A DNA stretch of 64,000 bases from Thermothelomyces thermophilus ATCC 42464 (taxonomy: Eukaryota; Ascomycota; Sordariomycetes; Sordariales; Chaetomiaceae): NCBI RefSeq assembly GCF_000226095.1, contig NC_016475.1, forward strand, positions 1,736,001 through 1,800,000, written 5' to 3'. The notes beneath the pieces are model-generated. The model searched no databases. It saw only the letters and a program-made list of their open reading frames with translations, and had not been told where the DNA came from. Shown in pieces: positions 1 to 10,555 of the stretch. Within the stretch, counting starts at the first letter, position 1; every line of letters starts with the position of its first letter. The position numbers and the translations under genes were made by a program.

Positions 1-1361
1 ACGTAGACGTGGCTCGGGGCCTCGCGAGCGAGGAGCTTGCCAAGGGCCGCGGGCGCGCCGACGGCCGACGAGTCGTCGACGTCCCAGAAGGTGTACTGGC
101 GTGCCTGCTCGAGAGCGTGCAAGACCAGGCTCACCTCGCCCTGGCCATCCTCCTTGGCGGTGAGCTGGTGGATGATGGTGGCGATGGAGCTGGGAGTGTG
201 CACGGTCGACGCGGCGTACTTGACGTCGACCACGACCGGCTCGCGCGGCCGGTCGGCGAACGAGACGGCGGTGAGCACGTCCGAGTGGAGGGCAGACTGC
301 ACTGAGGCGTCGCCCACGGCCACGGCATCGCGGACCTGGCCGAGCACGGCGATCCGACGCACCGACTCGGGCAGAGCCTCCAGGAAGGCCTCCTCGATGA
401 AGGGCCGGTAGATGCGAACGTTGACCGCGCCGACCTTCTCGCCCCGGGCGGCCAGCGCGTCGACGACCTGCTTGGCGAGCTGGGCCTCGGCGCTGCCAAA
501 GACCACGAGGACGGATTCCGCAGACTCGTGTCCGTGGTACTCGAAGGGGGCGTACGAGGTGCCGAGCTCGGCGTTGAACAGGCGCAGGAGCTCGACGACC
601 TTGCCGGCCGTGTCCAGCCTCTTGTTGAGTAGGCCGACCTGGCGGGCGAGCTTCTTATACGTCTCGGCGATGGCGCCCTCGCTCAGCGCGTCCACCACCT
701 TGAGCGTCTCCCGGGCGGTGCGCAGGCCGTCGTACGTGTGCAGCGTGGGCAGCAAGGACGCCAGGAGGGTCGCGAGGAGGGACATGTGCTGGGCCTCGTA
801 CGCGGAGGCGCTAGCGACGAGCCCCAGGCCGAGGTCCTCGGCGATCTGCAGAGCGCTCTCGTAGTCGGCAACGAGACCGTCGCGGGCCGAGTAGTCGGCG
901 GCGGCGATGTGGGCAACAAAGGGGCTGGCCACGCCGTAGAGAAGCGAGAGCTGGTCCAGGGTGGCGCGCAGGTGCCGGAGGCTCAGCGAGGGTGCCAGGA
1001 GGGTCTGGGGGATGTGGCGCTTGCTGAGGTCGAAGTCCCTGGAGAAGATGTAGCCCAGGGCAAAGGTGCCGGCGCCGGCGCGGGTCTGGAGGGGCACGAC
1101 CGTCGTCGTCTCGCCGTGGATGTTCTTCTCGTCGGCCCGCGACCATTCCCTGACGGCCAGGTCGAGATCAAAGGTTTCCGGGGAGAAGGAGAAGATCTTG
1201 TCGGAGAGCTTGTAGGCCGTCTGCTGGACGAGCAGCTGCCCGGTGGCGTAGGTTGGCCCGGAGATGGAGCCGAGGGGGGTCTTGTCGAGGACGTCGGGCA
1301 CGGCGCTGGTCTCGGGGACCGGCGCAATGCCGCCCGTCGCGGCGTCGTCCTTCAATTGCAT
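1..1361 (-). CDS. met10: Sulfite reductase (NADPH) flavoprotein subunit, N-terminal part
   Basis: The frame is open from an ATG at 1361 to the left edge, giving 453 residues with no stop; the rest of the gene lies outside the window. The visible part is the pyruvate-ferredoxin-oxidoreductase-like N-terminal region that precedes the FAD/NADPH reductase module in fungal Met10. Phrases such as LQTRAGAGTFALGY, AYEAQHMSLLATLLASL and NVRIYRPFIEEAFLEALP align by eye with yeast Met10. Met5 carries a related domain, but the spacing and the RSGAG-like motif fit Met10 better. The enzyme passes electrons from NADPH to the sulfite reductase haemoprotein in sulfate assimilation. The frame stays open upstream of 1361 to about 1640 but contains no further ATG. 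Two CACGTG boxes lie about 540 bases upstream. The family call is firm; the Met10 versus Met5 choice is an inference from remembered sequences. Confidence 0.75.
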   Translation of the reverse strand, partial: MQLKDDAATGGIAPVPETSAVPDVLDKTPLGSISGPTYATGQLLVQQTAYKLSDKIFSFSPETFDLDLAVREWSRADEKNIHGETTTVVPLQTRAGAGTFALGYIFSRDFDLSKRHIPQTLLAPSLSLRHLRATLDQLSLLYGVASPFVAHIAAADYSARDGLVADYESALQIAEDLGLGLVASASAYEAQHMSLLATLLASLLPTLHTYDGLRTARETLKVVDALSEGAIAETYKKLARQVGLLNKRLDTAGKVVELLRLFNAELGTSYAPFEYHGHESAESVLVVFGSAEAQLAKQVVDALAARGEKVGAVNVRIYRPFIEEAFLEALPESVRRIAVLGQVRDAVAVGDASVQSALHSDVLTAVSFADRPREPVVVDVKYAASTVHTPSSIATIIHQLTAKEDGQGEVSLVLHALEQARQYTFWDVDDSSAVGAPAALGKLLAREAPSHVY

Positions 1362-3613
1362 CGTCGGCAAGTTGTCGCAGGCTTCAATGGCAGTGGCGAA
1401 CCGGCCCTTGAACGCTTCTTTAAGAGCACGAACCCGACCGCTCGCGAGAGAACGAGGTAGGAGGGCAGAAAAGGGCGCGGGGGCTACCTCGAAGCACTTG
1501 CGAACTGCAGCAGTGGAGAGAAGCAACTGCGCCAGCGAGAACTGCTGGGGAATATGGGACCTCAACAAGAGAGAGAAGGGGGGAGAGGGTGTAATTATTG
1601 AGGCGAGGCCGAGAAAATACCGAACAAGACGGCTATCCTACGTACACAAATATATTTTTTTTTTTCCGCCCGCGCAGCCTGCGCAACCCACGTCGCCCGC
1701 GCGGCTGCTCCGTAATAATAAGTGCCGCAGTCTCATGGCGAAAAAATCTGGACCCTGAGCCGTTCCAAATGTTGCCTCGCTGGGCCTCGTCTCGAAATCG
1801 CGTTTGATGGAGGTCGATGGCGTGATTTACGCTAGCCGTATATGGGTAATTCTGTGGGGGGCTCTAGCCAGTCAAAAAGGTTTCGTTAGTGCACACGTGG
1901 ATTGGCACGTGGTTGCGCTTCCGATACCCGGAGTCTGAAGTCTGAACATTTCAAGTTACAACTGGTATTGGTTTCTATTGCAGCACAGTACTCCGTGCTG
2001 AAGAAGAATATCTGTAGGGCCGAGCATGAGCTCATTATTTTCAAGAGTGGAACGAAACGACTGGTTCGAGCACCTAGGTCGCTCTTTCCGGATTGGGTGA
2101 GTATGCTAAGAGTAAGCAAAGTACATACAAGAAGTGCGAGGGAGAAGGAGCTGTCGTGAGGCTGCTAAAACACTTTCTCCTAGCCTGGCATCTAATGCAT
2201 AGTGCGAAGTGGTTTTCGAAGCACTGCTTCGACCGCTGAGCCGGATGGCGGAACGCGCTATTACGGAGTATATGCGGAATACTGCGTAGCAGGAAGGGTG
2301 GCGGCAGTCGGTGTTCGATGCCATGCCGACCTAAGCGGAACCGTGAGGATGCCGGCCGACTTCCGCCCCGGCCATAGGTAGTTACTTCCAGCCATTTGCA
2401 GAGCAAGAAGTCGCCGGGCACAAAAGTGGGTTCCAGCTCGGGCAGTGGCAGGTGCGTCATGTGGGGCCATGGGCAGCCGGTCCCCGAACCCGGCTGCGGC
2501 TTTTGTGCGCCGAATCTTGGGCACCAATGAGAAGAACCCATCTGGATCTTTGCCACACCTTGTTCCCTTCGATTGACTTGCCTGGCCGCACCCTGATTTC
2601 CTCCGTTGATTTGCTGCATCGAAATCTTGGCATCGACTTCCAGAAGAACACAACTGGATCAGCCAACTGACGACATTCCTCTTGAAATCCGCCAATCCTG
2701 TGTGTTGTGGCGGAGAGTGTATACTTAAGATCCGAAATACAGAGGTATAACAATCCGGGGAAACCAGCAACCGTCGTCCCGTCACCGTCATCACGCCGTT
2801 GCACGAAGCAAAGCAGGGCAGGTCAACCCGCGACCACTTACAAAATAACATGTTCTGCTGTATTGCGCATGAACCCTGCCCAAACTGACCACCCTTGACT
2901 GGCGGATCCCCAAAACATCACGGAATCCAGACCGCCGCTGCTAATCTTGGCACCCGGCAACAAACCAAACCCTGCGACATTTGTGCGTAAAAGAGCAGCT
3001 GATGAATCACTCGGGTACGGGGACGAGCGTAGAAACCATTCATCCATCGATGACCTTCTGCGTATGGAAACAGGTCAGTTGCCCCCCCTCCCGTCCTAAT
3101 AATTTATAATACGCCCTTTGTTTGCCCCCCTCTGATCATCAATCTTAATATAATCCAGTCCGACTTCTATTCCTGTTCGATGCATCGTCTCGCCAATTCT
3201 TCTTCATTCCAACCTGCATCCATCCTCCCGTCCCGCATTCCAAGATTACTACCTCTTCCTTACGAGCAAATAAGGTAGCAAACGCTGCACAGAACAGCTA
3301 CTTCGTACTTCAGCCGATATAACCCTGCTGGGTGACAGCACCCCGAAGGTCCGCATATTTCCCAGAAGGGCAACCCTTAATATATGTTCGTGTGCCACGT
3401 TCAACTCACATCGCCAATCACCCAAGGTCGCACACATACTCTTCTGCTACCAATTCGGCACCAAGCAGCCGAAGAGGCACCGGTAGATTCCGGCCACCCG
3501 GGCTCTGACACTGCTTGCCTGTTCTCTTGGTTCAGCAGATCAACAGTTAAGCAGTGGGGGTAGAGCAGCCCGAGTTGGACAGCCCGCAGCCAGGTGCTGT
3601 TTTGTGTACCATC
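1362..3613. other. Divergent intergenic region between met10 and the copper ATPase
   Basis: No convincing gene is seen. Minus-strand frames between 2074 and 2851 are open for up to 196 codons, but they overlap each other, have no recognisable domain and no coherent splice pattern. The region holds a T-run near 1650, two CACGTG boxes flanking ATTGG at 1894-1911, and two copies of a TACGGAGTA-like motif (about 1988 and 2261). Confidence 0.6.
1894..1911. promoter_or_regulatory. Paired CACGTG E-boxes upstream of met10
   Basis: CACGTG occurs at 1894-1899 and again at 1906-1911, 12 bases centre to centre, with ATTGG (an inverted CCAAT) between them. In yeast, CACGTG is the Cbf1 site used with Met4 at sulfur-assimilation promoters. 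The pair lies 533-550 bases upstream of the met10 start and 1.7 kb from the copper ATPase start. A role for these boxes is inference from position and family knowledge. Confidence 0.4.
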
Positions 3614-6600
3614 ATGGCACCACCCTCCAGCCGCCGACCGGTGGCAGCCGGGCCGTCCGAGACAGTCTCAACCTCATTTCTGCTCGCCAACCTTCACTGT
3701 CCCACATGTGTGTCGACGATAAAGAGCGCCCTCCACGGATCCTGCGGCTCTCTCGTCAAATGGGTCTCACCCAACGTTGTCACCTCTGTAGTGACCGTCG
3801 AGCACGCCCCAGACGCATCTCTCCGGCAGATGCGCCAAGCCCTTGAGGAGAGCGGGTTCGAAGTATGCGGAATAACCACCTCGTCTGGCACTATCTCCGA
3901 CTCGGATCTTGAAACGGGAGAGTTTCAGCCGAACGGCGAGAGTAGCGACAGCAGATTCAGCAACAGCACCAACGACATGGGCCTTCCGGTGTCTGGCCTC
4001 GCCCGTTGGTTCCGGCCCGTGCCGTCGCAGGCTTCCCCGTCTGAAAAGAGCCGGGCCCATCTCGAGAACTGCGAACAGTGCCGGAGCACCGTGGGCACCC
4101 TGACGGACGAGAAGGCAGTATTGAACATCGTGTCCCAACATACCACCACTCCGAGCACGCCCATCACTAGTTTGGCTCCATTACCCACCACGTCATCCAG
4201 CCCCTTTATCGCCATCGGAGGCGATAAGGATCAGCCATCACTCTGGAGGGTATCGCTCGCCGTGGGAGGCATGACATGCTCCGCCTGTGCCAACATGATT
4301 ACCGAGGGCCTCAAGAAGAACGACTGGGTCGCAAACGTTGTGGTCAACCTCGTCGGAAACAGCGCCGTGGTGGACGTGAAGGAAAGGGACAAAGCCGACG
4401 AGCTCGTTCAAGTCATTGAGGACCTCGGATACGAGGCGACTCTGGACTCGGTCACTGACCTAAGCCAAGGGAAGCGCAAAGCCACGGAAAGCTCGGATCT
4501 CTGGCGAGCGAGCCTTGCTATCGGGGGCATGACCTGCGCCGCTTGCTCCAACACCATCACCAGGGAACTGATGAAGAAGGACTGGGTCAAGGACATCACT
4601 GTCAACTTACTCACCAATAGCGCCTCGGCCGACATTGAGGGCCGGGCCAACGCCGACAGGCTAGTGGAAGCGATTGAGGATCTTGGCTACGACGCGACCC
4701 TTGACACGGTAATCAACCTCGCCCAAGAAGCGGCCGAAGAACGCAGGCGGACCGTCGAGATCCGGGTCGACGGCCTCTACTGCGAACACTGCCCGGACCG
4801 CGTGACAAAAAGCCTCGCCGGCTTCAGGCGACACCTCGAAGTTCTCACCCCGCCGAGCCGCAAACGGCCCATCATGAAGCTCAGCTACGTCCCCGACGCG
4901 CCCACGTTCACAGTGCGCCAGATCCTCGCCGCCATCGAGGCCAGCGACCCGGGGTTTACCGCCGCCATCTACCACCCGCCCACCCTCGAAGAGCGCTCTA
5001 AGCAGATCCAGCGCAAACACCGCCTCCAGATCCTCTTACGCGTCATCTTCACCGGCGTCGTCTGCATCCCCACCTTCATCATCGGCATCGTCTACATGTC
5101 CCTGCTCCCCTCCAGTAACCCCACCAAGCATTTCCTGATGAGGCCGTGGACGTCGGGCATCAGCCGCGCGCAGATTGCGCTCTTCATCATGGCGACGCCC
5201 GTCTACTTCTTTGCCGCGGACCTGTTCCACCGGCGCGCCATCAAGGAGATCCGCACCCTCTGGCGCCCCGGCAGCCGGGTCCCCATCCTGCAGCGCTTCT
5301 ACCGCTTCGGGAGCATGAACACGCTCATGTCGCTCGGCACCACCATTGCCTACATCTCGTCCGTGAGCCAGCTGATCGCCGCCGCCGCGAACAAGCTGGA
5401 CGAGGTGAACGACTCCAATTTCTACTTTGACTCGGTCGTCTTCCTGACCTTCTTCCTGCTCTTGGGCCGGTTGATTGAGGGTTACAGCAAGTCTAAGACC
5501 GGAGACGCGGTAGAGATGCTGGGGAAGTTGCGGCCGACGACCGCGACCCTCGTCGAGGGGTACGGGACGGACAAGGAGAAAGACGTGCTTGTCAAGGCCG
5601 ACTTGCTCGATTTTGGCGACGTGGTGCGCGTCACTCACGGCGCGTCGCCGCCCGCGGACGGCACCGTCGTGGGGGGGGAGAGCAACTTTGACGAGTCTAG
5701 CCTGACGGGAGAGTCACGGCTGGTCAAGAAGGCGGTGGGCGACCAGGTGTTCTCGGGAACGGTCAACAAGGATGCCTCGCTCTTGGTGCGCATCACCGGC
5801 GTGGCGGGGTCGTCGATGCTAGACCAGATCGTCCACGTCGTCCGCGAGGGCCAGACGAAGAGGGCGCCGATCGAGCAGGTCGCGGACATGCTGACGTCGT
5901 ACTTCGTCCCCGTGGTCACCTTCATTGCCGTCCTCACCTGGATCCTCTGGCTCTCGCTCGGACTAGGTGGCCACATCCCCGAGCATTACCTGGACGTTAC
6001 TTCCGGCGGCTGGGTCGCCTTCTCGCTGCAATTCGCCATTGCCGTGTTCGTTGTGGCGTGCCCCTGCGGCCTCGCTCTCGCGGCGCCGACCGCGATTTTT
6101 GTGGGCAGTGGTCTCGCAGCGAAGCATGGGATCCTCGCCAAGGGCGGTGGCGAGGCGTTTGAGAAGGCTAGCAGGATCGATTGCGTCGTCTTCGACAAGA
6201 CGGGCACCCTCACCAAGGGCGGCGAGCCCAGCATCACCGACTCCGAGGTGTACGCCCAAGAGGCCGCCCGGAGGGACGCCCTCTTCGCAGCGCTGAAGGC
6301 GGTCGAAGAGAACAGCAGTCACCCGATCGCAAAGGCCGTTGTCTCCTTCTGCAGCACCCAAACATCCTCCCGGGCCACGGTTGATGACCTCCAAGAAGTT
6401 GCCGGAAAAGGGCTGAGAGCGACGTACCGGGCCACCGACCCGGCATCATCTTTCGAGCTCGCCGTCGGAAATGAATCCTTCATGTCTGACTTCTCCGTCG
6501 CCATCCCCGCCCAGACAGCGGCCGCCCTCGAGCGCTGGAAATCCGAAGCCAAGTCGGTCGCTCTCGTTGCCACCCGCGCCGCGGACTCCCAATCATGGAC

Positions 6601-7285
6601 TCTCGCAGCGGCGTTCTCCATCTCGGACCCCATCCGCCCCGAGGCACCGCGCATCATCCGCGCCCTCCGGTCCCGGGGCACCCGCGTGTGGATGCTGTCC
6701 GGCGACAACCCGACCACCGCCTCGGCGGTCGCCTCCCAGCTCGGCATCCCCCCGGACCAGGTCATCGCGGGCGTGCTGCCGACCGGCAAAGCGGACAAGA
6801 TCAAGTACCTCCAGTCGACGCTCAAAGCGCGTGCCGGCGGGAGCGGGAGCGGGAGCAGGGGCCAGTCCGCCACCAAGCGAGCCATGGTCGCCATGGTCGG
6901 CGACGGCATCAACGACTCGCCCGCGCTGGCGACGGCCGACGTGGGCGTCGCCATCGGGTCCGGGGCCGACGTGGCCATCAGCAGCGCCGACTTCGTGCTG
7001 GTCAAGAGCGACCTGCGGGCGGTAGTCGACCTGCTGGACCTGTCGGCCGTCGTCTTCTCGCGCATCAAGCTCAACTTTGGCTGGGCCGTCGTGTACAACT
7101 GCATCGCCCTGCCCGTGGCTGGGGGTGCCTTCTACCCCATCGTGAGCCGCGGGCAGCACGTCCGGCTGGACCCCGTGTGGGCGAGCCTGGCCATGGCGCT
7201 GAGCAGCATCAGCGTCGTGCTCAGCTCCCTGGCACTGCGGGTCAGGGTGCAGGGGATCGGGTACCGCGAGAGGCGGATCGAGTGA
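3614..7285 (+). CDS. ccc2: Copper-transporting P1B-type ATPase (Ccc2-like)
   Basis: A single-exon protein of 1223 residues pumps Cu(I), most likely into the secretory pathway to load cuproenzymes. Order of parts: CPTC at C29/C32 (first HMA), GGMTCSAC at C222/C225, GGMTCAAC at C308/C311 and a divergent LYCEHC at C390/C393. Eight membrane segments and the catalytic domains follow. The TGES actuator loop is at 698-701, the intramembrane CPC copper site at 816-818, DKTGT with phosphorylated D861, SSHPIA in the nucleotide domain, and GDGINDSPALA from 1096. The frame is open upstream to 3554, but the first ATG in it is 3614, in a good context (atcATGG). The first and last of the four metal-binding domains are less canonical than the middle two. 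The family call is certain; localisation is inferred. Confidence 0.93.
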   Translation: MAPPSSRRPVAAGPSETVSTSFLLANLHCPTCVSTIKSALHGSCGSLVKWVSPNVVTSVVTVEHAPDASLRQMRQALEESGFEVCGITTSSGTISDSDLETGEFQPNGESSDSRFSNSTNDMGLPVSGLARWFRPVPSQASPSEKSRAHLENCEQCRSTVGTLTDEKAVLNIVSQHTTTPSTPITSLAPLPTTSSSPFIAIGGDKDQPSLWRVSLAVGGMTCSACANMITEGLKKNDWVANVVVNLVGNSAVVDVKERDKADELVQVIEDLGYEATLDSVTDLSQGKRKATESSDLWRASLAIGGMTCAACSNTITRELMKKDWVKDITVNLLTNSASADIEGRANADRLVEAIEDLGYDATLDTVINLAQEAAEERRRTVEIRVDGLYCEHCPDRVTKSLAGFRRHLEVLTPPSRKRPIMKLSYVPDAPTFTVRQILAAIEASDPGFTAAIYHPPTLEERSKQIQRKHRLQILLRVIFTGVVCIPTFIIGIVYMSLLPSSNPTKHFLMRPWTSGISRAQIALFIMATPVYFFAADLFHRRAIKEIRTLWRPGSRVPILQRFYRFGSMNTLMSLGTTIAYISSVSQLIAAAANKLDEVNDSNFYFDSVVFLTFFLLLGRLIEGYSKSKTGDAVEMLGKLRPTTATLVEGYGTDKEKDVLVKADLLDFGDVVRVTHGASPPADGTVVGGESNFDESSLTGESRLVKKAVGDQVFSGTVNKDASLLVRITGVAGSSMLDQIVHVVREGQTKRAPIEQVADMLTSYFVPVVTFIAVLTWILWLSLGLGGHIPEHYLDVTSGGWVAFSLQFAIAVFVVACPCGLALAAPTAIFVGSGLAAKHGILAKGGGEAFEKASRIDCVVFDKTGTLTKGGEPSITDSEVYAQEAARRDALFAALKAVEENSSHPIAKAVVSFCSTQTSSRATVDDLQEVAGKGLRATYRATDPASSFELAVGNESFMSDFSVAIPAQTAAALERWKSEAKSVALVATRAADSQSWTLAAAFSISDPIRPEAPRIIRALRSRGTRVWMLSGDNPTTASAVASQLGIPPDQVIAGVLPTGKADKIKYLQSTLKARAGGSGSGSRGQSATKRAMVAMVGDGINDSPALATADVGVAIGSGADVAISSADFVLVKSDLRAVVDLLDLSAVVFSRIKLNFGWAVVYNCIALPVAGGAFYPIVSRGQHVRLDPVWASLAMALSSISVVLSSLALRVRVQGIGYRERRIE

Positions 7286-8097
7286 GATGGTGCTCTTTTT
7301 TTTTACATTCTTTTTTCGTCTTTCTTTGGGATAGCAGGTTTACTCTCGCACGACTAAGAATGAAGGTTTTGGCCAAAACATGAGAGAGTGGGACGTTAAG
7401 GGAATCTGGGGACTGAGGGAGTTTGGGATCCACATGGAATGCATTGCTCTAGATACCCCTATAATGTTCTTGTTGAATGCTACAGAGAACATGTTTGATG
7501 TGTGTTTTGTCCCGTTGATGACGTGATCAATGACACTCAATTTGTGTGGTAGAGAGGTTCGCGGCAGACGCTCCGTCAGAAAGTGGCTTGATGATACCAA
7601 ACAAGACTATAACTTAATACACACAGCAGTAGTGCAAGTCCCTGAGTTTGGGGTATGAAGTTGGTTGAATATTAACTAGCACTGTGCGGGGCTTGGAAGC
7701 TAACACGCCAACAAATCCAGCTGCTCTTCCAGGTCCTCTCCTCTAACTTGTCAAAGCTCCCATCGCAAATTGTCTGGGGTCAAAAAGCTCGCAGGAACGA
7801 GCATTTCGGGCAGAAGAAAATTTGCTTTATTTTTAACTTCATCTGATCTTGATGTTCTGCACACCGTCTATCCTACCTAGCTTTGTTGCACTAACTACTG
7901 TACATACACGAAGCTCAGGCTGGTGCTCTTTTCCCCCCACTGAACGCTGCTGCTGAAGCCAGCCGCGAACGACCCAAACAGTGGGGTCCGTCACTCGGGC
8001 GACCACCATCCGCACCCATCGCCAGCCGCAGCGCAGCCGCAGTGCAGCCGCCGAGCACAGTACACGGTGGAAGAGGCACATCGCGGCACACAGCAAA
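7286..8097. other. Intergenic, no gene seen
   Basis: This is the 3' flank of the copper ATPase and the promoter of the Rsm1-like gene. I see no coding signal, RNA gene or repeat beyond short T-runs after 7292. Confidence 0.6.
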
Positions 8098-10149
8098 ATG
8101 AACTCCACCGTCAAGCGCAAGTTCAATGCGCTCCTCCAGGGCATCGGCAACCAGCTACCGAACGAGTACAGCAGCGACCGCAGCGACCGCGAGAGCCTGG
8201 ATCCCGCATCGTCGCCACTCTCGCAGCGGTCATCAGCGCACCCGTCGAGGACGATGGCGGGCGGCGACAGCAGTCTCGATCTCCAGAAGAGGCGACGTCT
8301 CGGCGAGGTGACGACGACGCCGACGCCCTCCAAGTACGCAACCTTACAGACCACCCCGATGCGGTCGTCCCCCGCGAGCATACGCAGCGTTCCGCCGGCA
8401 ATAACAACTACAACAACAACCGTCTCGAACGTGACGCTGAGGAAGTGGACGCCCGGCAGTGCCAGTGCCAGTGCCAGCCCCGCGCCCGACCCGAGAGACG
8501 GCCTGCCGCCGCCGCCAAAGTACTGCCCCGGCGATCGCGACCAGCTGCTGCGGCGGCTCGCGACCTTCCAGGAGCTGACCGACTGGGCGCCCAAGCCGGA
8601 CCGCGTCAACGAGGTGGAGTGGGCGAAGCGCGGCTGGGTGTGCCAGGGCAAGGAGCGCGTCAAGTGCGCCCTGTGCGGCCGCGAGCTGGCCGTCAAGGTG
8701 AACCGGAAAGAGGTGGACGGCAAGGAGATCGCGGTGCTGATCGCGTCCGAGGTCGCCGAGTCCGTCGTCGACACCTACGTCAGGCTGATTGTCGAGGCGC
8801 ACGCGGAGGACTGTCTCTGGAGGAAGAGGGGCTGTGATGGTGGGTTAATTTTTTTTTTTTTCTTTCCCCCCTTCCCTTTGCCTGTTTGGTACATTTATTT
8901 TGTCCTGTACCTCGCAGCACATCCCTCGCATACTAACTAACCAACCCATCTTGCCCGACCAGACTCCCTCCTTCGCCTGCCCCTCCCCAACCCCAAGCTC
9001 GCCCTGCAAGGTCTCCGCCAGCGCTACGACGAACTGTGCGAGCGCGCTGCCTTCCTCCCTTACGAATTTAACCTCCGCCTACCGCCGGGTCTCGACTTGG
9101 ACGCCATCATCACGTACCTCCCGCCCACCTTCTTCACCGACCCGCCGCCGAAGCATCCCCCCGCAGCGGCGGCAGATAATAACAAAAACAATAATAATAA
9201 TAATAATCACCAAGCCAACCCCAACCCCAACTCCAACTCCAACCCCGCCAGCACACCTTCCCCGGCTGCCTCGGCTGCCCCGGCCGAGCCGACGATCAAC
9301 CGCCCCGCCCTCGCGCTCGCCCTCTTCGGGTGGCAGTCCCTCACCCACCCGCAGCTCGGCAACCCGGTCCCCAACAGCGCGTCGTGCCACACCTGCCTGC
9401 GGCGCCTCGGCCTGTGGATGTTCAAGTCGCGCGAGGTCGACCCGGCCACGGGCGCCGTGGTGGTCCCCGCACCCATGGACCACCTCGACCCGCTGCGCGA
9501 GCACCGCTTCTTCTGCCCGTGGAAGAACCCGGCGGCGCAGCGGAACCCGGGCGCGCGGTCCTCCTCCTCCTCCTTCTCCTCCTCCTCCTCGTCGGGGCCT
9601 GCCGGCATGGCGGCCTGGGAAGTGCTGGTGCAGGGGCTGAGGAACGAGGCCTTCATCCGGGAGAGGATTTCCGGGGCCGGGAGCGGGAGCGGGAGCGCCG
9701 CCAGAAGGCGGAAGGAGGCGACGGAGAAGGAAGGGCGGAGGATCGAGGCTGCGGTCCTCCCTGGCCACGGGAGGAGCAAGAGCAGCGTCCCCGCGCCCGG
9801 GGCGGGGTCGTCGTCGTTGAGCGGTGATGGTAGCGGAGGAAGGGCCGGAGCCGACGACGGGGTGCCTAAGACGCCCGGGCGGCCGGTTACAGCGGGCTGC
9901 CAGCCGAGGATCACGGTCGGGGACGCGGATGAGGATTACGATGGGGATGGGGATGGGGATAGGGATGGGGTGCGGCAGAGCGCCGATGGGCTGGATGACG
10001 AGGAGGCGAGGGCCAAGAAGGACAAGGACATGATGTCGCGGTTGAGGAGGGTCAAGAGCCTGTTCAACACCAAGACCGGGAGCAAGCTGCGCAGGTTGGG
10101 AGGGAGTAGGCCCGGGACGTCGCATTCGAATGTCGGTGGTGGGGAGTAG
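8098..10149 (+). CDS. rsm1: C3HC zinc-finger / Rsm1-like protein
   Basis: Two exons, 8098-8839 and 8963-10149, join to give 642 residues; the intron has donor GTGGGT and a CTAAC branch site before CCAG. The join restores the phrase C-D-S-L-L-R-L-P-L. The first half holds a zf-C3HC domain with C190, C193, H235 and C239. The second half holds the Rsm1-like repeat (GWQSL, CHTCLRRLGLW, then HRFFCPWKN), a second CxxC/HxxxC set. This is the architecture of fission yeast Rsm1 (mRNA export) and animal NIPA, so a nuclear role is likely. The N-terminus is Ser/Thr-rich. Asn, Ser and Gly-Ser tracts separate and follow the fingers, and the C-terminus is basic. A GTG at 7981 opens the same frame earlier; I prefer the first ATG. 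Domain identity is strong; the export role is family inference. Confidence 0.85.
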
Positions 10150-10471
10150 GGCTTTGTGCGGTTTTTGAGTAGCATGAAGGAAGAGGTAGGGGGAAGGAAG
10201 GGGCAGCTACGATAGAGCCGTGGCCTCGGACACCATCGTTATGTCCTAGGCTCAGAAGAACAACGGCGACAAATATAAAACCACTTATAATCTGGTTGAT
10301 GTTAGACGTCCCGAATTGGGTACCAAATTGACAAAGCCGTGCTAACCAGGGTCTATAATCACAATGGTGCCTTGAAACATAAAGGAATGCAAAAACAAGA
10401 GCATTCATTGTTGCTCTTCACCTTTTCTGCACAAGATCAGCCACACGTAACACCAAAAATTGGTCGCGTCT
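10150..10471. other. Intergenic, no gene seen
   Basis: Short spacer between the Rsm1-like gene and tRNA-Pro; nothing recognised. Confidence 0.6.
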
Positions 10472-10555
10472 GGGGCTGTCCGGGGATTGAACCCGGGACC
10501 TCTCGCAAAACACTGCGGTCCCAAAGCGAGAATCATACCACTAGACCAACAGCCC
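10472..10555 (-). tRNA. tRNA-Pro (TGG) with a short intron
   Basis: Reading the minus strand, the acceptor stem GGGCTGT (10555-10549) pairs with ACAGCCC (10479-10473), with discriminator C. The A-box region is TGGTCTAGTGGTATGA and the B-box is GGTTCAATCC. The anticodon stem CTCGC/GCGAG encloses T-T-TGG-G, followed by about 12 nt of intron (starting ACCGCAG) in the usual position after base 37. Anticodon TGG reads proline CCA/CCG codons. Confidence 0.9.

Noticed and set aside
2074-2851. Overlapping minus-strand frames of 115-196 codons upstream of the copper ATPase
   Set aside because: They overlap in different frames, lack domains and coherent splice signals, and read like translated promoter DNA.
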